Origin: Eurosta solidaginis
Lineage: Eukaryota; Arthropoda; Insecta; Diptera; Tephritidae
Direction of reading: 5' to 3'
Assembly: GCF_040869045.1 (NCBI RefSeq)
Contig: NC_090319.1
Coordinates: forward strand, 235,655,832 to 235,719,831
Length of the DNA stretch: 64,000 nt
Shown piece by piece: positions 11,293-21,227 of the stretch. Under the pieces are notes generated by a model that was not told where the DNA came from, searched no databases, and saw nothing but the letters and a program-made list of their open reading frames with translations. The position numbers and the translations under genes were made by a program. Each line of letters begins with the position of its first letter. The stretch's first letter is position 1.

Positions 11293-11412
11293 AGCCTAAA
11301 ACCTTCGTGTTGATCGAGAGAACCTATAGCTAAAATTTGGTGATGATTGATGTGTCGGAAATACGTTTCCATAGCGAGTGCACACACAGAATTTGATTTT
11401 TATATACATATA

Positions 11413-12827
11413 CTAGTAGACCCGGCAGACGTTGTTCTGCCTTAAATTTAGCTTATCTGCATACATTTTAATAAGCTTTTTCCGTCTAACTCTGCCCTCC
11501 CTCCTCTACACTTTTTCCTAATGTTTTTATTCACTCCTCCCTCCGTCTTTTTCGCTTCATCTATCTCCATATTCGTCTCATTCTATCTGTTTCTCAGTCT
11601 CCTTCTCTCTTTTCTCAAGTTCTTCTCATTCTTCTTCATCCCTTATTGCCAGTCCCAGAGGGTGGTATGTATTTTGTTCCAGTCCCATTCCGCGTCTCAG
11701 TCCCAGTTCCACTCCGAGTCTCAGTCTCAGGCTCAGTCCCAGTCCTAGTCCTAATCCCAGTCCCAGTCCGTCTCTGGTATACTTCCCGGAAAAAAAGCAT
11801 CGTAAATACTAATATAGGCAAATTTATATACCAAATTTCAGGCAAATCGAATAGGACGTATGTAAACAGGTATGCGGGTATTATTAATTCATGTTTTTAT
11901 TTCGGCTTCGCATGCATATTAACCAGTTATTCCAGTTTGATGCGACTAAATCGAATATCACAATGAAAATAATTTAAAGCTCTCAGCAACAGCTTCCATT
12001 TGATATGCATAATGCACACACATTATAGGGGTATCCGGGTCCATGTTTGGCTTATATCTCGAGACCCTAGTCACCCAACGGTGTAAAACTTGCTCTATAC
12101 TAAAGCACACATAAACAGCTTCAATATGATACCCATAATGTGAAAACACATCCTACTGTTACCTTGATCCACATTTTGGCCTATATCTCGAGACCCTAGT
12201 CACCAATAGCTACGAAAACTAACCTGTACTAAAGCACTCATCAACAGCTTCAATTTGATACTCATAATGTAAAAACACTGTCTAGGCGTTCACGGGTCCA
12301 CGTTTTGGCCTATATCTCGAGACCCTATGCACCCAGGGGTATGAAAATTACCCTCTAGTAAAGCACTCATCAACAGCATGCATTTGATATCCAGATTCTA
12401 TAAACACATTTTAGGGGGTACACGGGTCCACGTTTTGGCCAATATCTCGAGACCCTAGTCGCCCAGTGGTATGAAAATTACCCCTACTAAAGTACTCATT
12501 TTATATCCATATTCTATAAACACATTCTAGGGGCACCCGGGTCCACGTTTTGGCCTATATCTCGAGACCCTAGTCACCCTGGGATATGAAAATTACCCCC
12601 TACTGAAGCACTCACCAACAGCTTTCTTTTGATATCCATATTGTATAAACACATTCTAGGGGTACCCGGGTCCAAATTTTGGTCTATATATCGAGACCCT
12701 GTGCGTCGATCGCAACTGAACCTATGTGCGAACCACCCGTGAGGTATACGCCACTTATGTGAAAGTTTGAATAAAATCGACCGGCTACAAACTAACACAC
12801 ATTTTAGCCTTTCTTTTATATATAAGA
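11413..12827 (-). mobile_element. Non-autonomous Helitron H2, complete
   Basis: On the minus strand it begins with TC after A (12827/12828) and ends with the same hairpin (11424-11441) and CTAG (11413-11416) before T as Helitron H1. Length 1,415 bp. The interior has the pyrimidine-rich microsatellite (about 11680-11775) and the ~120-bp tandem array (11960-12680). The 5' 130 bp differ from H1, so the two share a 3' module but not the same 5' end, which is common among Helitron families. Confidence 0.85.
11960..12680 (-). repeat. Tandem ~120-bp array in Helitron H2
   Basis: Five to six units with 'cctatatctcgagaccctag', 'ccatattctataaacacatt' and 'acccgggtccacgttttgg'; reverse complement of the H1 unit. 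On the plus strand it therefore reads in the same direction as the DINE-1-like array. Confidence 0.88.
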
Positions 12828-12834
12828 TAGATAT

Positions 12835-13334
12835 TGTGACGAATACTAGCAATAATAAGGGGTACTATCATCTCTAAGCCGATACTGAGCAGTGACTTGT
12901 ATGGACATAACCAAATTCATCATTATGTCTACACATATGTCCATACAAGCAGCGGAGAGCAACGCACAAACACACGCATATATCTGAGATACTCCCAAAA
13001 GTAGGCAATAATTTGTGCAGGTATCACTCACATATACACGCGCATATGAGAAGCTACACACGTGCATCTGTAGTTATAATTTTATAGCTAGTAACTAAGT
13101 AAATTCTAGAAACTCCTTGAAGTATGGAACGAGGAAATCGAAGAGTATAAAAGAGCGCAATCTGAACAATCAGCAATGAGTTTGATTTAAGCACGCTATC
13201 TGTCGAGAAGTAGTAGTACTTGAATAAAGACAATTTTGCATTATTGAATAGTGAAGTTATTTATTCAACAGTTTAGTGATTCGAACGTTAGGAGAAGGTT
13301 GCAAATAAGAGGAACTTGTACTCAATTCGTTACA
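12835..13334 (+). repeat. 5' LTR of C-13kb
   Basis: Carries a TATA-like box (TATAAAAG at 13146-13153) and an AATAAA signal (13223-13228) in the order expected for LTR transcription. Short terminal inverted repeat TGTGACGAAT / ATTCGTTACA. Confidence 0.88.
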
Positions 13335-13446
13335 ATATGTTCGTATATTTAATGGTGTGTATTTTTGAGATGTTTGACAAAATGTTCACCGCTTTCATAA
13401 TATCGAGAGTCTACCGTCATGACGGCCGTAATATTTTATGTCCTGC
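13335..13446 (+). other. LTR-adjacent segment shared with 31140-31253
   Basis: Follows the 5' LTR where a primer-binding site would be expected, but matches neither the leader of the 52-kb copy nor Gag. The reverse complement of this segment ('tgtatttttgagatgtttg', 'catgacggccgtaatattt') directly follows the 3' LTR of the minus-strand copy at 31254, and its first ~22 bases also follow the 3' LTR at 16008. See findings. Confidence 0.7.
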
Positions 13447-14430
13447 CGCTATATTACGTTTATAGCATCCCAACTGGAGTCACAGGAGGCACGTATTTCA
13501 GAAATGACTTCGCAAGTGTCATCTCAACTGGAAGACCAAAAGACATATATGGTATCGCAATTGGAAGCGCAAGAGGCACGTATATCTGAAATGTCGGCAG
13601 ACATTTTGGAACAGGTATCATCAAAACTTGAAGCTCAGGATGCAAAAATTGCCCAATTTCAGGCAGAAATAGATGATTTCAAAGGTCGTATGGAGCAGTT
13701 ACAACTAAATCGCCAAGCTGTTTCAAGCAATCCGAAGGTAGAAACTCCATCTCTTGACGGCTCTATTCCTTTCCAGGTCTTTAAGCTACAGTTTGAGAAG
13801 ACCGCAACAGTGAACAACTGGAATGCTGAAGATAAAATTGCTGCACTGTTCATGGCATTTAAAGGGCCTGCACGTGAGATTTTACAAACCATTCCAGAGG
13901 GCGAACGGAACTATTATAAAGCATTGATTGGCGCTCTAGAGAGACGATACGGAATTGAGCATAGGAGACAGATATACCAAAGCGAGTTACTGAAGCGCTT
14001 CCAGAGGCCTGGTGAAACATTGCAAGAGTTTGCGTCAGATGTTGAAAGGCTGGTACATTTAGCGAATGCGGACGCAACCATGGAATACACTGAAAGGGTA
14101 AAGATTCAGAGCTTTATAAAGGCATCCGGGACGTCGAAACAAAGCCAGCTATATATGCAAACCCAAAGCCAACATTCGCGGAAACGGTATCAAATGCTCT
14201 GATTCAGGAAACAGCGTCGCTTCTGTGTAAGCCAGTTTTCAAAGCACGCCGAGTGGAAGTAGAAAGGCCAGAGTGTGTAGACGCAATTTTAGAAGATTTA
14301 AAAGGAACGCAATAGAAGAATAATGGTGCAATCAAATGTTTCAAGTGCGATAACCCAGGTCACATTGCTCGTCATTGCAGCACCGGTCCTGGTAGTTCGA
14401 ACTTGGGTGGCCGTTAACGCAAAGCTGGAG
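13446..14430 (+). pseudogene. Family C Gag, N-truncated and frameshifted
   Basis: Gag packages the RNA in a cytoplasmic particle. The visible part starts in a coiled-coil-like repeat (QLEAQEARISEM-type heptads, about 25-80), then a retrotransposon Gag core (FQVFKLQFEKTA, NWNAEDKIAALFMAFKGPA, ALERRYGIEH, ETLQEFASDVERL). A one-base deletion near 14125 shifts the frame. The CCHC knuckle (CFKCDNPGHIARHC, about 14339-14380) lies in the shifted frame and a stop follows near 14416. The N-terminal SAP domain present in the 53-kb copy is missing. Confidence 0.85.
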
Positions 14431-14469
14431 GAGATAAGGAAGAGCGAGTCATATGTAAAGATCGAAAAC

Positions 14470-14800
14470 TTGCCCCAGCTATTGAATGTCCTGTGATATC
14501 TGTGTCGCAAATTGGAAGGAAATCAAGCAGTCTTACCGTCACACGGAAGGTCGATGGCAAAGAACGTGCACTGACTGTAGATGCGGGCGAATCTCATTCC
14601 TTGATTCGATCTGATTTGGTCAACAGGAGAGTAAAGCCATTACCTGGAGCAAGGTTGCGTACGGTCACTAGCGAGTATAACCAAATCCTAGGAGAACTGA
14701 TCTGTGAAGTCTTAATTGGGAAGGTTATGGTTCTACACAAATTCGTTGTGGCGGAGGTCGTAATTAAGTCATATTGGGAGTGAACTTCTTAGTTGACCAT
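14470..14800 (+). pseudogene. Family C aspartic protease, altered active site
   Basis: Retropepsin-like segment with LTVDAGESHSLIRSDLV where the 53-kb copy has LTVDTGASHSLIRSDLV: the D-T-G triad has become D-A-G. It continues through EYNQILGELICEVLIGK to a frameshift near 14765, after which the flap-side ILGVDFLVDHDI-like region is in the next frame. Unlikely to be active. Confidence 0.82.
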
Positions 14801-15496
14801 GACATCAGGATCGATATGTGGAGAAAGATTATGCGCTATAAAAACAAGGATGTGCCACTTAACTTCAGTTTGGAGAAAGAGTTCAGCAGTAAGCGAGTGC
14901 TGGTGGAGGAGATTCGACAGAGACCACAAAAGTCAAGGAAAGTAGATCGGGCAAAGGTTGATGAAACGAATAGGCCAAACAAATCAAAACCGAAGGTACC
15001 TGCGAGAGAAACATTGGCATTGAAAAACCCTAATGGACGCACTAAAACGAACAAAAATATTTCCCAGAAAGAATGCAAGGGTGGTTTCAAGCCAGGGCAC
15101 ACTACTGTTAGGAAACGTCGGAACGATACTGATTATGTGAAGACAATCCGTCAAGAGCAAGCTCTACAAAGTAGTCCATTGGCCAGACAACAGAGTGCGA
15201 GGGAACGATCCAGGATAAAGAGTAGTAAGATGAAACACAGGTACGATGAGAACAATAATTCGGAAGGTTACTTTGAGGGAGATTTGGTACTGTTATACAA
15301 CTCTCACTGGCGGAAAGCTGTTCCATCTAAATTTTGGTGCAGTTGGGAAGGCCCGTGCAGAGTTTCGAAGAGGATCAGTGATGTCATCTACAGCATACAA
15401 ACAATTGCGAAACCACGAAATAGAAGAGTGGTTCATTTGGAGATGCTGGCAGCGTTTAGATCGAGAGATTTGTCTCATCGCGACTATCAGACTTAA
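14774..15496 (+). CDS. Protease C-terminus fused to integrase C-terminal tail (family C)
   Basis: A 240-codon open frame. It starts in the end of the protease (VNFLVDHDIRID), passes a basic linker rich in Lys/Arg/Pro, and ends in an integrase GPY/F-type tail (EGDLVLLYN, WEGPCRV, with Tyr changed to Cys, then VVHLEMLAAF). Everything between protease and integrase tail in a normal gypsy pol is absent, yet the frame is kept across the junction. The same fused arrangement at 32451-31684 shows it predates these insertions. In a full element the tail would help target and multimerise integrase; its role here is unknown. Confidence 0.75.
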   Translation: MGVNFLVDHDIRIDMWRKIMRYKNKDVPLNFSLEKEFSSKRVLVEEIRQRPQKSRKVDRAKVDETNRPNKSKPKVPARETLALKNPNGRTKTNKNISQKECKGGFKPGHTTVRKRRNDTDYVKTIRQEQALQSSPLARQQSARERSRIKSSKMKHRYDENNNSEGYFEGDLVLLYNSHWRKAVPSKFWCSWEGPCRVSKRISDVIYSIQTIAKPRNRRVVHLEMLAAFRSRDLSHRDYQT

Positions 15497-15507
15497 GTGG
15501 AGGGCAG

Positions 15508-16007
15508 TGTGACGAATAATAGCAAAACTAAGGGGTACTATCATCTCTAAGCTGATACTGAGCAGTGACTTGTATGGACATAACCAAATTAATCATTATG
15601 TCTACACATATGTCCATACAAGCAGCGGAGAGCAACGCACAAACACATGCATATATCTGAGATACTTCCAAAAGTAGGCAATAATTTGTGCAAGTGTGAC
15701 TCACATATACACGCGCATATGAGAAGCTATAGACGTGCATCTGTAGTTATAATTTTATAGCTAGTAACTAAGTAAATTCTGGAAACGCCTAGAAGTATGG
15801 AACGAGGAAATCGAAGAGTATAAAAAAGCGCAATCTGAGCAATCAGCAATGAGTTTGATTTAAGCACGCTATCTGACGAGAAATAGTAGTACTTGAATAA
15901 AGGTCATTTTGCATTATTGAATAGTGAAGTTATTTATTCAACAGTTTAGTGATTCGAACGTTAGTAGACGGTTGCAAATAAGAGGAATTTGCACTAAATT
16001 CGTTACA
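15508..16007 (+). repeat. 3' LTR of C-13kb
   Basis: Preceded by a purine tract (aagtggagggcag), the expected plus-strand primer. It differs from the 5' LTR at a modest number of positions scattered over 500 bp, so the insertion is not recent. Confidence 0.88.
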
Positions 16008-16827
16008 ATATGTTTGTATGTTTAATGGCGTGACGAAGCGTACATGCTAGTTTAAAACCAGGTCTGAGCTCGCCGGGTTGGGGTGGTTCTTGCTTGTCAC
16101 ATGTGTACAGAGGTCACCTAACACACAAAAGAAATCCATGCACATATTTGAATAGAACCAGGCAAAAAAAAATCTAAACACTTTAACCCCGAAAACCCCT
16201 AAAGATATGACAGACAACCGGAAACGGAATAAACCGGAGATGCAGCCGATCGAACCCGGGAAGCAATAAAGCCGCTTCCTTTCTCTCCTCCTACCCAACC
16301 ATGAGAAATGTATTTATGAATTTAATCCCTAAGCCCAACCATACCTAAAGAAGACCTAGATCACCTCACACTCCTTTAAAATAAAAAATTAACACCGATT
16401 CATTTTAGATTCACAAATCGATTACATATTTATTCTCCAATTTATGTAGCTTTATAGTTTCTTATCAAATATTAATCATTAAAGTTACAAATATGAGCAA
16501 TTGACATTATTCCTATGAAATATCAATAAGGATATTCATCCGAAAAATTTATAGTAATAATATTTTACAGGGATAATCTCATTATAAATTATCAATCAAT
16601 TAATTCCTAAAAGATAATTCCTATTTAGACAGATTTTGACTGAAATGGTCTTAGTTCGAAACAGGAAAAAAACTCCTATACTACTGATTTAGATAGTAAA
16701 AAAAAAAAGGTTTGTGAACATTAATTCTGGATCTATTCCACTCTAAGCACTCAAGCGTTTATTTTGATCATTATTTACTACTCCAACAACAAAAAAATAG
16801 TTCTTTTGTCCGCACAACTAAATTTCC
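16008..16827. other. Unassigned DNA between family C and copia elements
   Basis: After the ATAT duplication and about 20 bp shared with 13335, the sequence is unlike anything else in the window. It has a GC-richer start (16060-16290) and an AT-rich rest. An 83-codon open frame on the minus strand (16298-16047) has no recognisable domain. I call no gene. Confidence 0.5.
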
Positions 16828-17011
16828 TGTTGGGGATAGGTCCTTGGAGCGTAATTAATAGAACACGTTTTAATATAATTGCGTTTATTGAAAGACTAAA
16901 AGAATATTGTGCATAAGAAATACAATACATCAAAAGAGTAATAAGATGTAGAGTTGCATTTAAAGGTACGATCTATTCGTGTTGTAATCCTGAACCGGTT
17001 ACTTTTCAACA
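16828..17011 (-). repeat. 3' LTR of copia element
   Basis: 184 bp, TGTTG...CAACA. Short for a copia LTR. Flanked outside by TTTCC. Confidence 0.92.
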
Positions 17012-17044
17012 CTCTTCCCATTCCCAAACTTCTCATGTTTAGTT

Positions 17045-20000
17045 TTAGTTTTATTTAAATTCTTTGTAAGCACATCAGCAATCATCTCATTTTTGCAAGT
17101 ATATTTAACTTCGATTTGAATATTATTAATTGCTTCTCTAACGAAATGATATTTAATATCTATGTGCTTCTTCGTGAGTGATAAACCGGGTTTTTCGCTA
17201 ATTGCTGTGCACTTAAATTATCGCCGTAAACCACAATTGGATTACCAGAATCACATACGCCAATGTCTTTCATAAGACTTCGTAAATACACTGCTTCTTT
17301 TGCAGCTGATGCCAATGCGATGTACTCTGCCTCTGTGCTGCTGAGGGCTACGCTGGTTTGTCGCTTACTTTCCCCCGAGATTGCACTACCACCCATAAAG
17401 AATACATACCCCATGTACGATTTGCGGTCGAGAGTATTGCTGCCCCAATCGGCATCTACGAATCCCTCTATAGGTTTGCCAGTACAACGGTATACTAGTT
17501 TGTAGTCTTCAGTCATTGAAAGGTATCTTAAAAAATGCTTGATACCAGATTCGTGCTCTTTATGCGGATTTTGATTTCACTGTGCCAGCTTAGAAATTGA
17601 ATGCAATATATCTGGCCTTGTACAAATAGCGAGATACATTAATACACCGAATGCTGATTGGTAACTTGTAACATCTACTTTAGCACACGACTCACTAGTG
17701 CATCCTATTTGAAAACCTGCGTTTAACGGTGTCTTCGCTACTCGACAGCTTGTCATATTGTATTTTTCTAAAATCTCTCTCACATACAGTGATTGTCCAA
17801 CTGAGATGTTTCCCGTCTCGCCTTCTCTAGTGATCTCCATTCCTAAGAAATACGAAATCGGACCCTTATCGACGCACTCAAAACTACTTGATATCTGTGA
17901 TTTAATCGCTAAGAGATCATCTTTGTTTTGGGAGCTAATGATCAAGTCATCTACATATACAGCAATGAGACTTAAATCACCTTGGTTACCCATTCTGTAT
18001 AAACAACGCTCATTATTACATGCCTCGAACCCAATTCTCTTTAAAACTTCATCCAATTTTTGGTTCCACTCTCTTCCGGATTGTTTCAGTCCGTATATGG
18101 CTTTATTGAGCTACAATGCTCGATCAGGACATTGTTTGTCGATAAAACATTCAGGTTGCTGCATATATACTACGTCAGTAAGCTCGCTGTTAAGGTATGC
18201 GCTACAAACATCCATTTGATGAGTGTACATTTTGAGCTCTGCCGCTAATGCCAACACCATACGAATTGTAGCGTAACGTACTACCGGAGAAAATGTCTCA
18301 GTGTAATTTACACCGAATTGTTGGCTACAGCCCTTTGCGACTAAACGCGCCTTAAATCATTCAACGCCACCATTTTTGTCGTTCTTTACGTTGAAAACCC
18401 ATTTACACCCGATTGCCTTTTCGCCAGTTGGTAAGTCAACTAACTGCCACGTTTGGTTTCGCACCAAAGCATCATATTCGACTTTCATCGCCTTTGCCCA
18501 CTCTTCCTTAAGCTCGCAGCTTTCAGCTTCTTTCACCGTTTGAGGAATTTCAATTTCGCACGCACTTTGCATCATATTTACCGAATTATATACTTTTCGT
18601 GAGCGCCCAGGCTTTCCAGTACGTACAAACTTCGGCCTACCTCGACCAATTTGCGCAGGAGATTCTTCCTCCTTGGTCGGAGTTTCAAAAAAACTATCTT
18701 TGTAGTCGCTGTCTGAATCAGACGTCTTCACCTCTTCAAACAAATCGTCGCTGTCGTTTGCTTCATCTTCACTCAATACTTTAGATGATTTCGCTTTAGT
18801 AATGTGTTCACGATTTTCAGTGGATAAGAGGTCAGAAAAATCTACTACTTCATTTTTATTCATCGGTAAAAACTTTACATCGCGTTTCTCTACTATCATG
18901 CGCTGCTCTGAATCATACAAACGATACGCTTTCGATGTTAGTGAATAACCTACCATAACATACTTCTTTCCTTTAGGCTTGAATTTACTTTTGTTCACTT
19001 GATTCAACGCAATTGCTTCTGAGCCGAACACTCTTAAAAAATTTACAGCTGGCTTTCGCCCAGACCAAGACTCGTAAGGCGTCATATTATTTAATGCCTT
19101 TGTAGGCGATCTGTTTCGCAGAAATACTGCCGTATTAACTGCCTCTGCCCATAAATACTCGCGAAGCCCACTCTGAAGCAACATGGTACGTGCCATCTCA
19201 ACTATGGTACGGTTGGCCCTCTCCGCGACCCCGTTCTGCTGCGGCGTATACGGCACTGTCAGCTGTCGTTTTATGCCACACTCATTTAATTATTTATCAA
19301 ACTCTTTATTTACGAACTCACGTCCATTATCGCTTCGAATTACTTTAATTCTTTTTCCAGTCTGGCGCTCTACCAAATTTGCAAACATTTTAAATTTTTC
19401 TAAGACTTCTTCTTTAGACTTAAGAAAATAAACAAACATGCGCCTTGATTTATCGTCTATGAAATTTAAGAAATAACGCGCACCACCAAGCGATTTTGTA
19501 CGAAATGGGCCACACACATCTGTGTGTACTAATTCTAAAATTTCTTTTGCTCGGTTTTCCGTACTCTTCGGAAAAGGCTTTACGTTTATTTTGCACCGTG
19601 CACATACTTCGCACTCAATGTCTTTAGCGAACGTCACTTTGTCGATTCCTCGCACCATGTCTTTATTTATTAATTCTTGTAAACTACCGTAGTTCAAATG
19701 TCCATATCGCTCGTGCCACGAAAAAGATTTTTCATTTGAAGAATAAAAACATTTGTTGTTATTTCTTTTGCTATTGCTTTTGCTACTGCATCGAAATACA
19801 AAAAGTTTGTTTACCTTCATGGCGCTCAACACTATTTCATTCTTGCTAATTATTTTTGCGTTATGTTTATCAAACATTACTTGTAGACCATTTTCTACAG
19901 CTCTAGCGACGGATATAAAATTACTGCCCATATTTGGCACAAACAAAACATTGTGTAGAATAATATCACTCTCTTTATATCTAATTCGCACTTCACCCAC

Positions 20001-20939
20001 ACCTTCTGCGTAAATGAAATTGTCTCCCGCTAGACTAATTTTTTCTTTGTGTTGTTTGAGTGAAATAAACAAATTTTTGTTGCAACACATATGCGCTGTC
20101 GCGCCGCTGTCAAGAAGCCAAGTCGAGTTTTCAAACGCACTAGCTTCTGCTGCTGCTAACATCGTAAATGAATGCTCATTTCTCTTCGTTGCTCTCTGAT
20201 CGTTCTTATTGGATTTCAAGTTGCAGTTTGCAGCATAATGACCGCGCTGCCCATACTTATAGCATTTCACATTTTGCATATTTCTATTTCTCTTATACGT
20301 TGAAGTTTCCCCTTTTTCTGCATTCTTTGACCACAAAGCAAAGGCTTGCGATTCCCCTTCAGATTCAGCTGAACCGCGTTTTGTCTGTTTCTTTCGCTCG
20401 AACTCTTCTAGAAGTTTGACCTTCAAATTGGTCAATGTCGGCATCGTGTCTCTTGTCTCCATCGCAACAACAAAATGTTCGTACTGCTTTGGTAGACTTG
20501 AAAGTAGAATTATTGTAACTAATTCGTCTTTAATTTCAATTCCTACTTCAGTTAATTTTTCTACAACGCAAGTAAAATCATTTAAATATTTCGACATATT
20601 TTCGCTGTCACTTAGCTTCATACCGAGAAGCTTCTTATATAACGACACCTTGTGTACAGGTCCACTTGGTTGATGCAAATTTTCGAGAGCCTTCCACGCT
20701 TCAGTTGATGTTTTGCATTGCTTTATGTGGTTGAGTTGCGACGCTTTTACACTAAGAGTAATTGTGGCCAAAGCCTTCTCATCAAGCGCTTCCCACTCGG
20801 ATGCATCATTTTCAGGCTTTACAACTTTTTCGCTCACTATGTGCCACAGTCCGGCATGTATTAGGACACTTTTCATTTGTACCCGCCATGAGTCAAAATT
20901 CTTTTCATCGAGTTTATCAATTTGATATAGCGAGTTCAT
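17045..20939 (-). pseudogene. Copia-type Gag-Pol polyprotein, broken
   Basis: One frame read from 20939: Gag (GWxxW-like start, YLNDFTCVVEKLTEVG), nucleocapsid knuckle, protease (WLLDSGATAHMC), integrase (HERYGHLNYG, CEVCARCK; catalytic HTDVCG, IRSDNG and YTPQQNGVAERANR), RT (IAVYVDDLIISSQ) and RNase H (DADWGSN, SSTEAEYIAL). This is the copia domain order with integrase before RT. Lesions in that frame: stops near 19290 (integrase), 18357 and 18110 (RT) and 17577, and a one-base loss near 17165 that ends RNase H early. The nucleocapsid motif reads CYKYGQRGHYAANC, so one zinc ligand Cys is Tyr. Intact trans-acting copies would be needed for movement. Confidence 0.93.
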
Positions 20940-21038
20940 TTTTGCGTATATCTTTCTTTAAAACGCGACACACCCGTTTTAATTTATTTATAAACGTCTT
21001 AATTCCTTTCGCGGACTGTGTCCTGGGCCCATAACCAA

Positions 21039-21222
21039 TGTTGGGGATAGGTCCTTGGAGCGTAATTAATAGAACACGTTTTATTATAATTGCGTTTATT
21101 GAAAGACTAAAAGAATATTGTGCATAAGAAATACAATACATCAAAAGAGTAATAAGATGTAGAGTTGCATTTAAAGGTACGATCTATTCGTGTTGTAATC
21201 CTGAACCGGTTACTTTTCAACA
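21039..21222 (-). repeat. 5' LTR of copia element
   Basis: 184 bp and nearly identical to 16828-17011. The priming site lies immediately inside (about 21038-21022). Confidence 0.92.
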
Positions 21223-21227
21223 TTTCC

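Larger units (their letters stand above)
10455..11405 (-). mobile_element. Helitron copy 2, helicase part
   Basis: Continuation of the fragment at 9535-9654, homologous to 500-1225. It includes the helicase remnant (10455-10995), a 285-bp insertion of the 'ggtgccacgcccc' repeat (11009-11292), and then the segment equivalent to 1120-1225 ('ggaacctatagctaaaat', 'gtcggaaatacgtttcc'). It stops at the 3' end of Helitron H2. Confidence 0.8.
12835..16007 (+). mobile_element. Family C Ty3/gypsy-type element, pol-deleted copy (C-13kb)
   Basis: Two 500-bp LTRs (12835-13334 and 15508-16007), each beginning TGTGACGAAT and ending TTCGTTACA, flanked by ATAT on both sides (12831-12834; 16008-16011). The 2.2-kb interior encodes Gag, protease and the integrase C-terminal tail only; reverse transcriptase, RNase H and the integrase core are missing. 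The same structure occurs at 31254-32424 and 52328-64000, so this is a non-autonomous family that must use enzymes in trans. The Gag start (SAP region) is replaced by unrelated DNA (13335-13446). Confidence 0.85.
16828..21222 (-). mobile_element. Ty1/copia retrotransposon, structurally complete but coding-defective
   Basis: Two 184-bp LTRs (16828-17011, 21039-21222) start TGTTGGGG and end TTTTCAACA; I see a single difference between them (an A/T near 16876 versus 21087). A 5-bp duplication TTTCC flanks the element (16823-16827, 21223-21227). On the minus strand the 5' LTR is followed by a primer-binding site TTGGTTATGGGCCCAG, like the initiator-Met half-tRNA site of copia. The 3' LTR is preceded by a purine tract (GGGAATGGGAAGAG). 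LTR similarity says young, but the single Gag-Pol frame carries several lesions. Confidence 0.93.

Noticed and set aside
11521..11966. Pro/Val/Ser-rich open frames over the CAGTCC microsatellite, and Gly/Leu-rich ones at 5581-5844
   Set aside because: Pure consequence of the hexamer microsatellite in Helitrons H1 and H2, which opens several frames at once.
13438..14202. Host gene encoding a coiled-coil protein
   Set aside because: The frame is the middle of a retrotransposon Gag between two LTRs, with close relatives at 53-54 kb and 62-64 kb.
16047..16298. 83-codon minus-strand open frame
   Set aside because: No recognisable motif, no related sequence in the window; a chance frame in GC-richer DNA.
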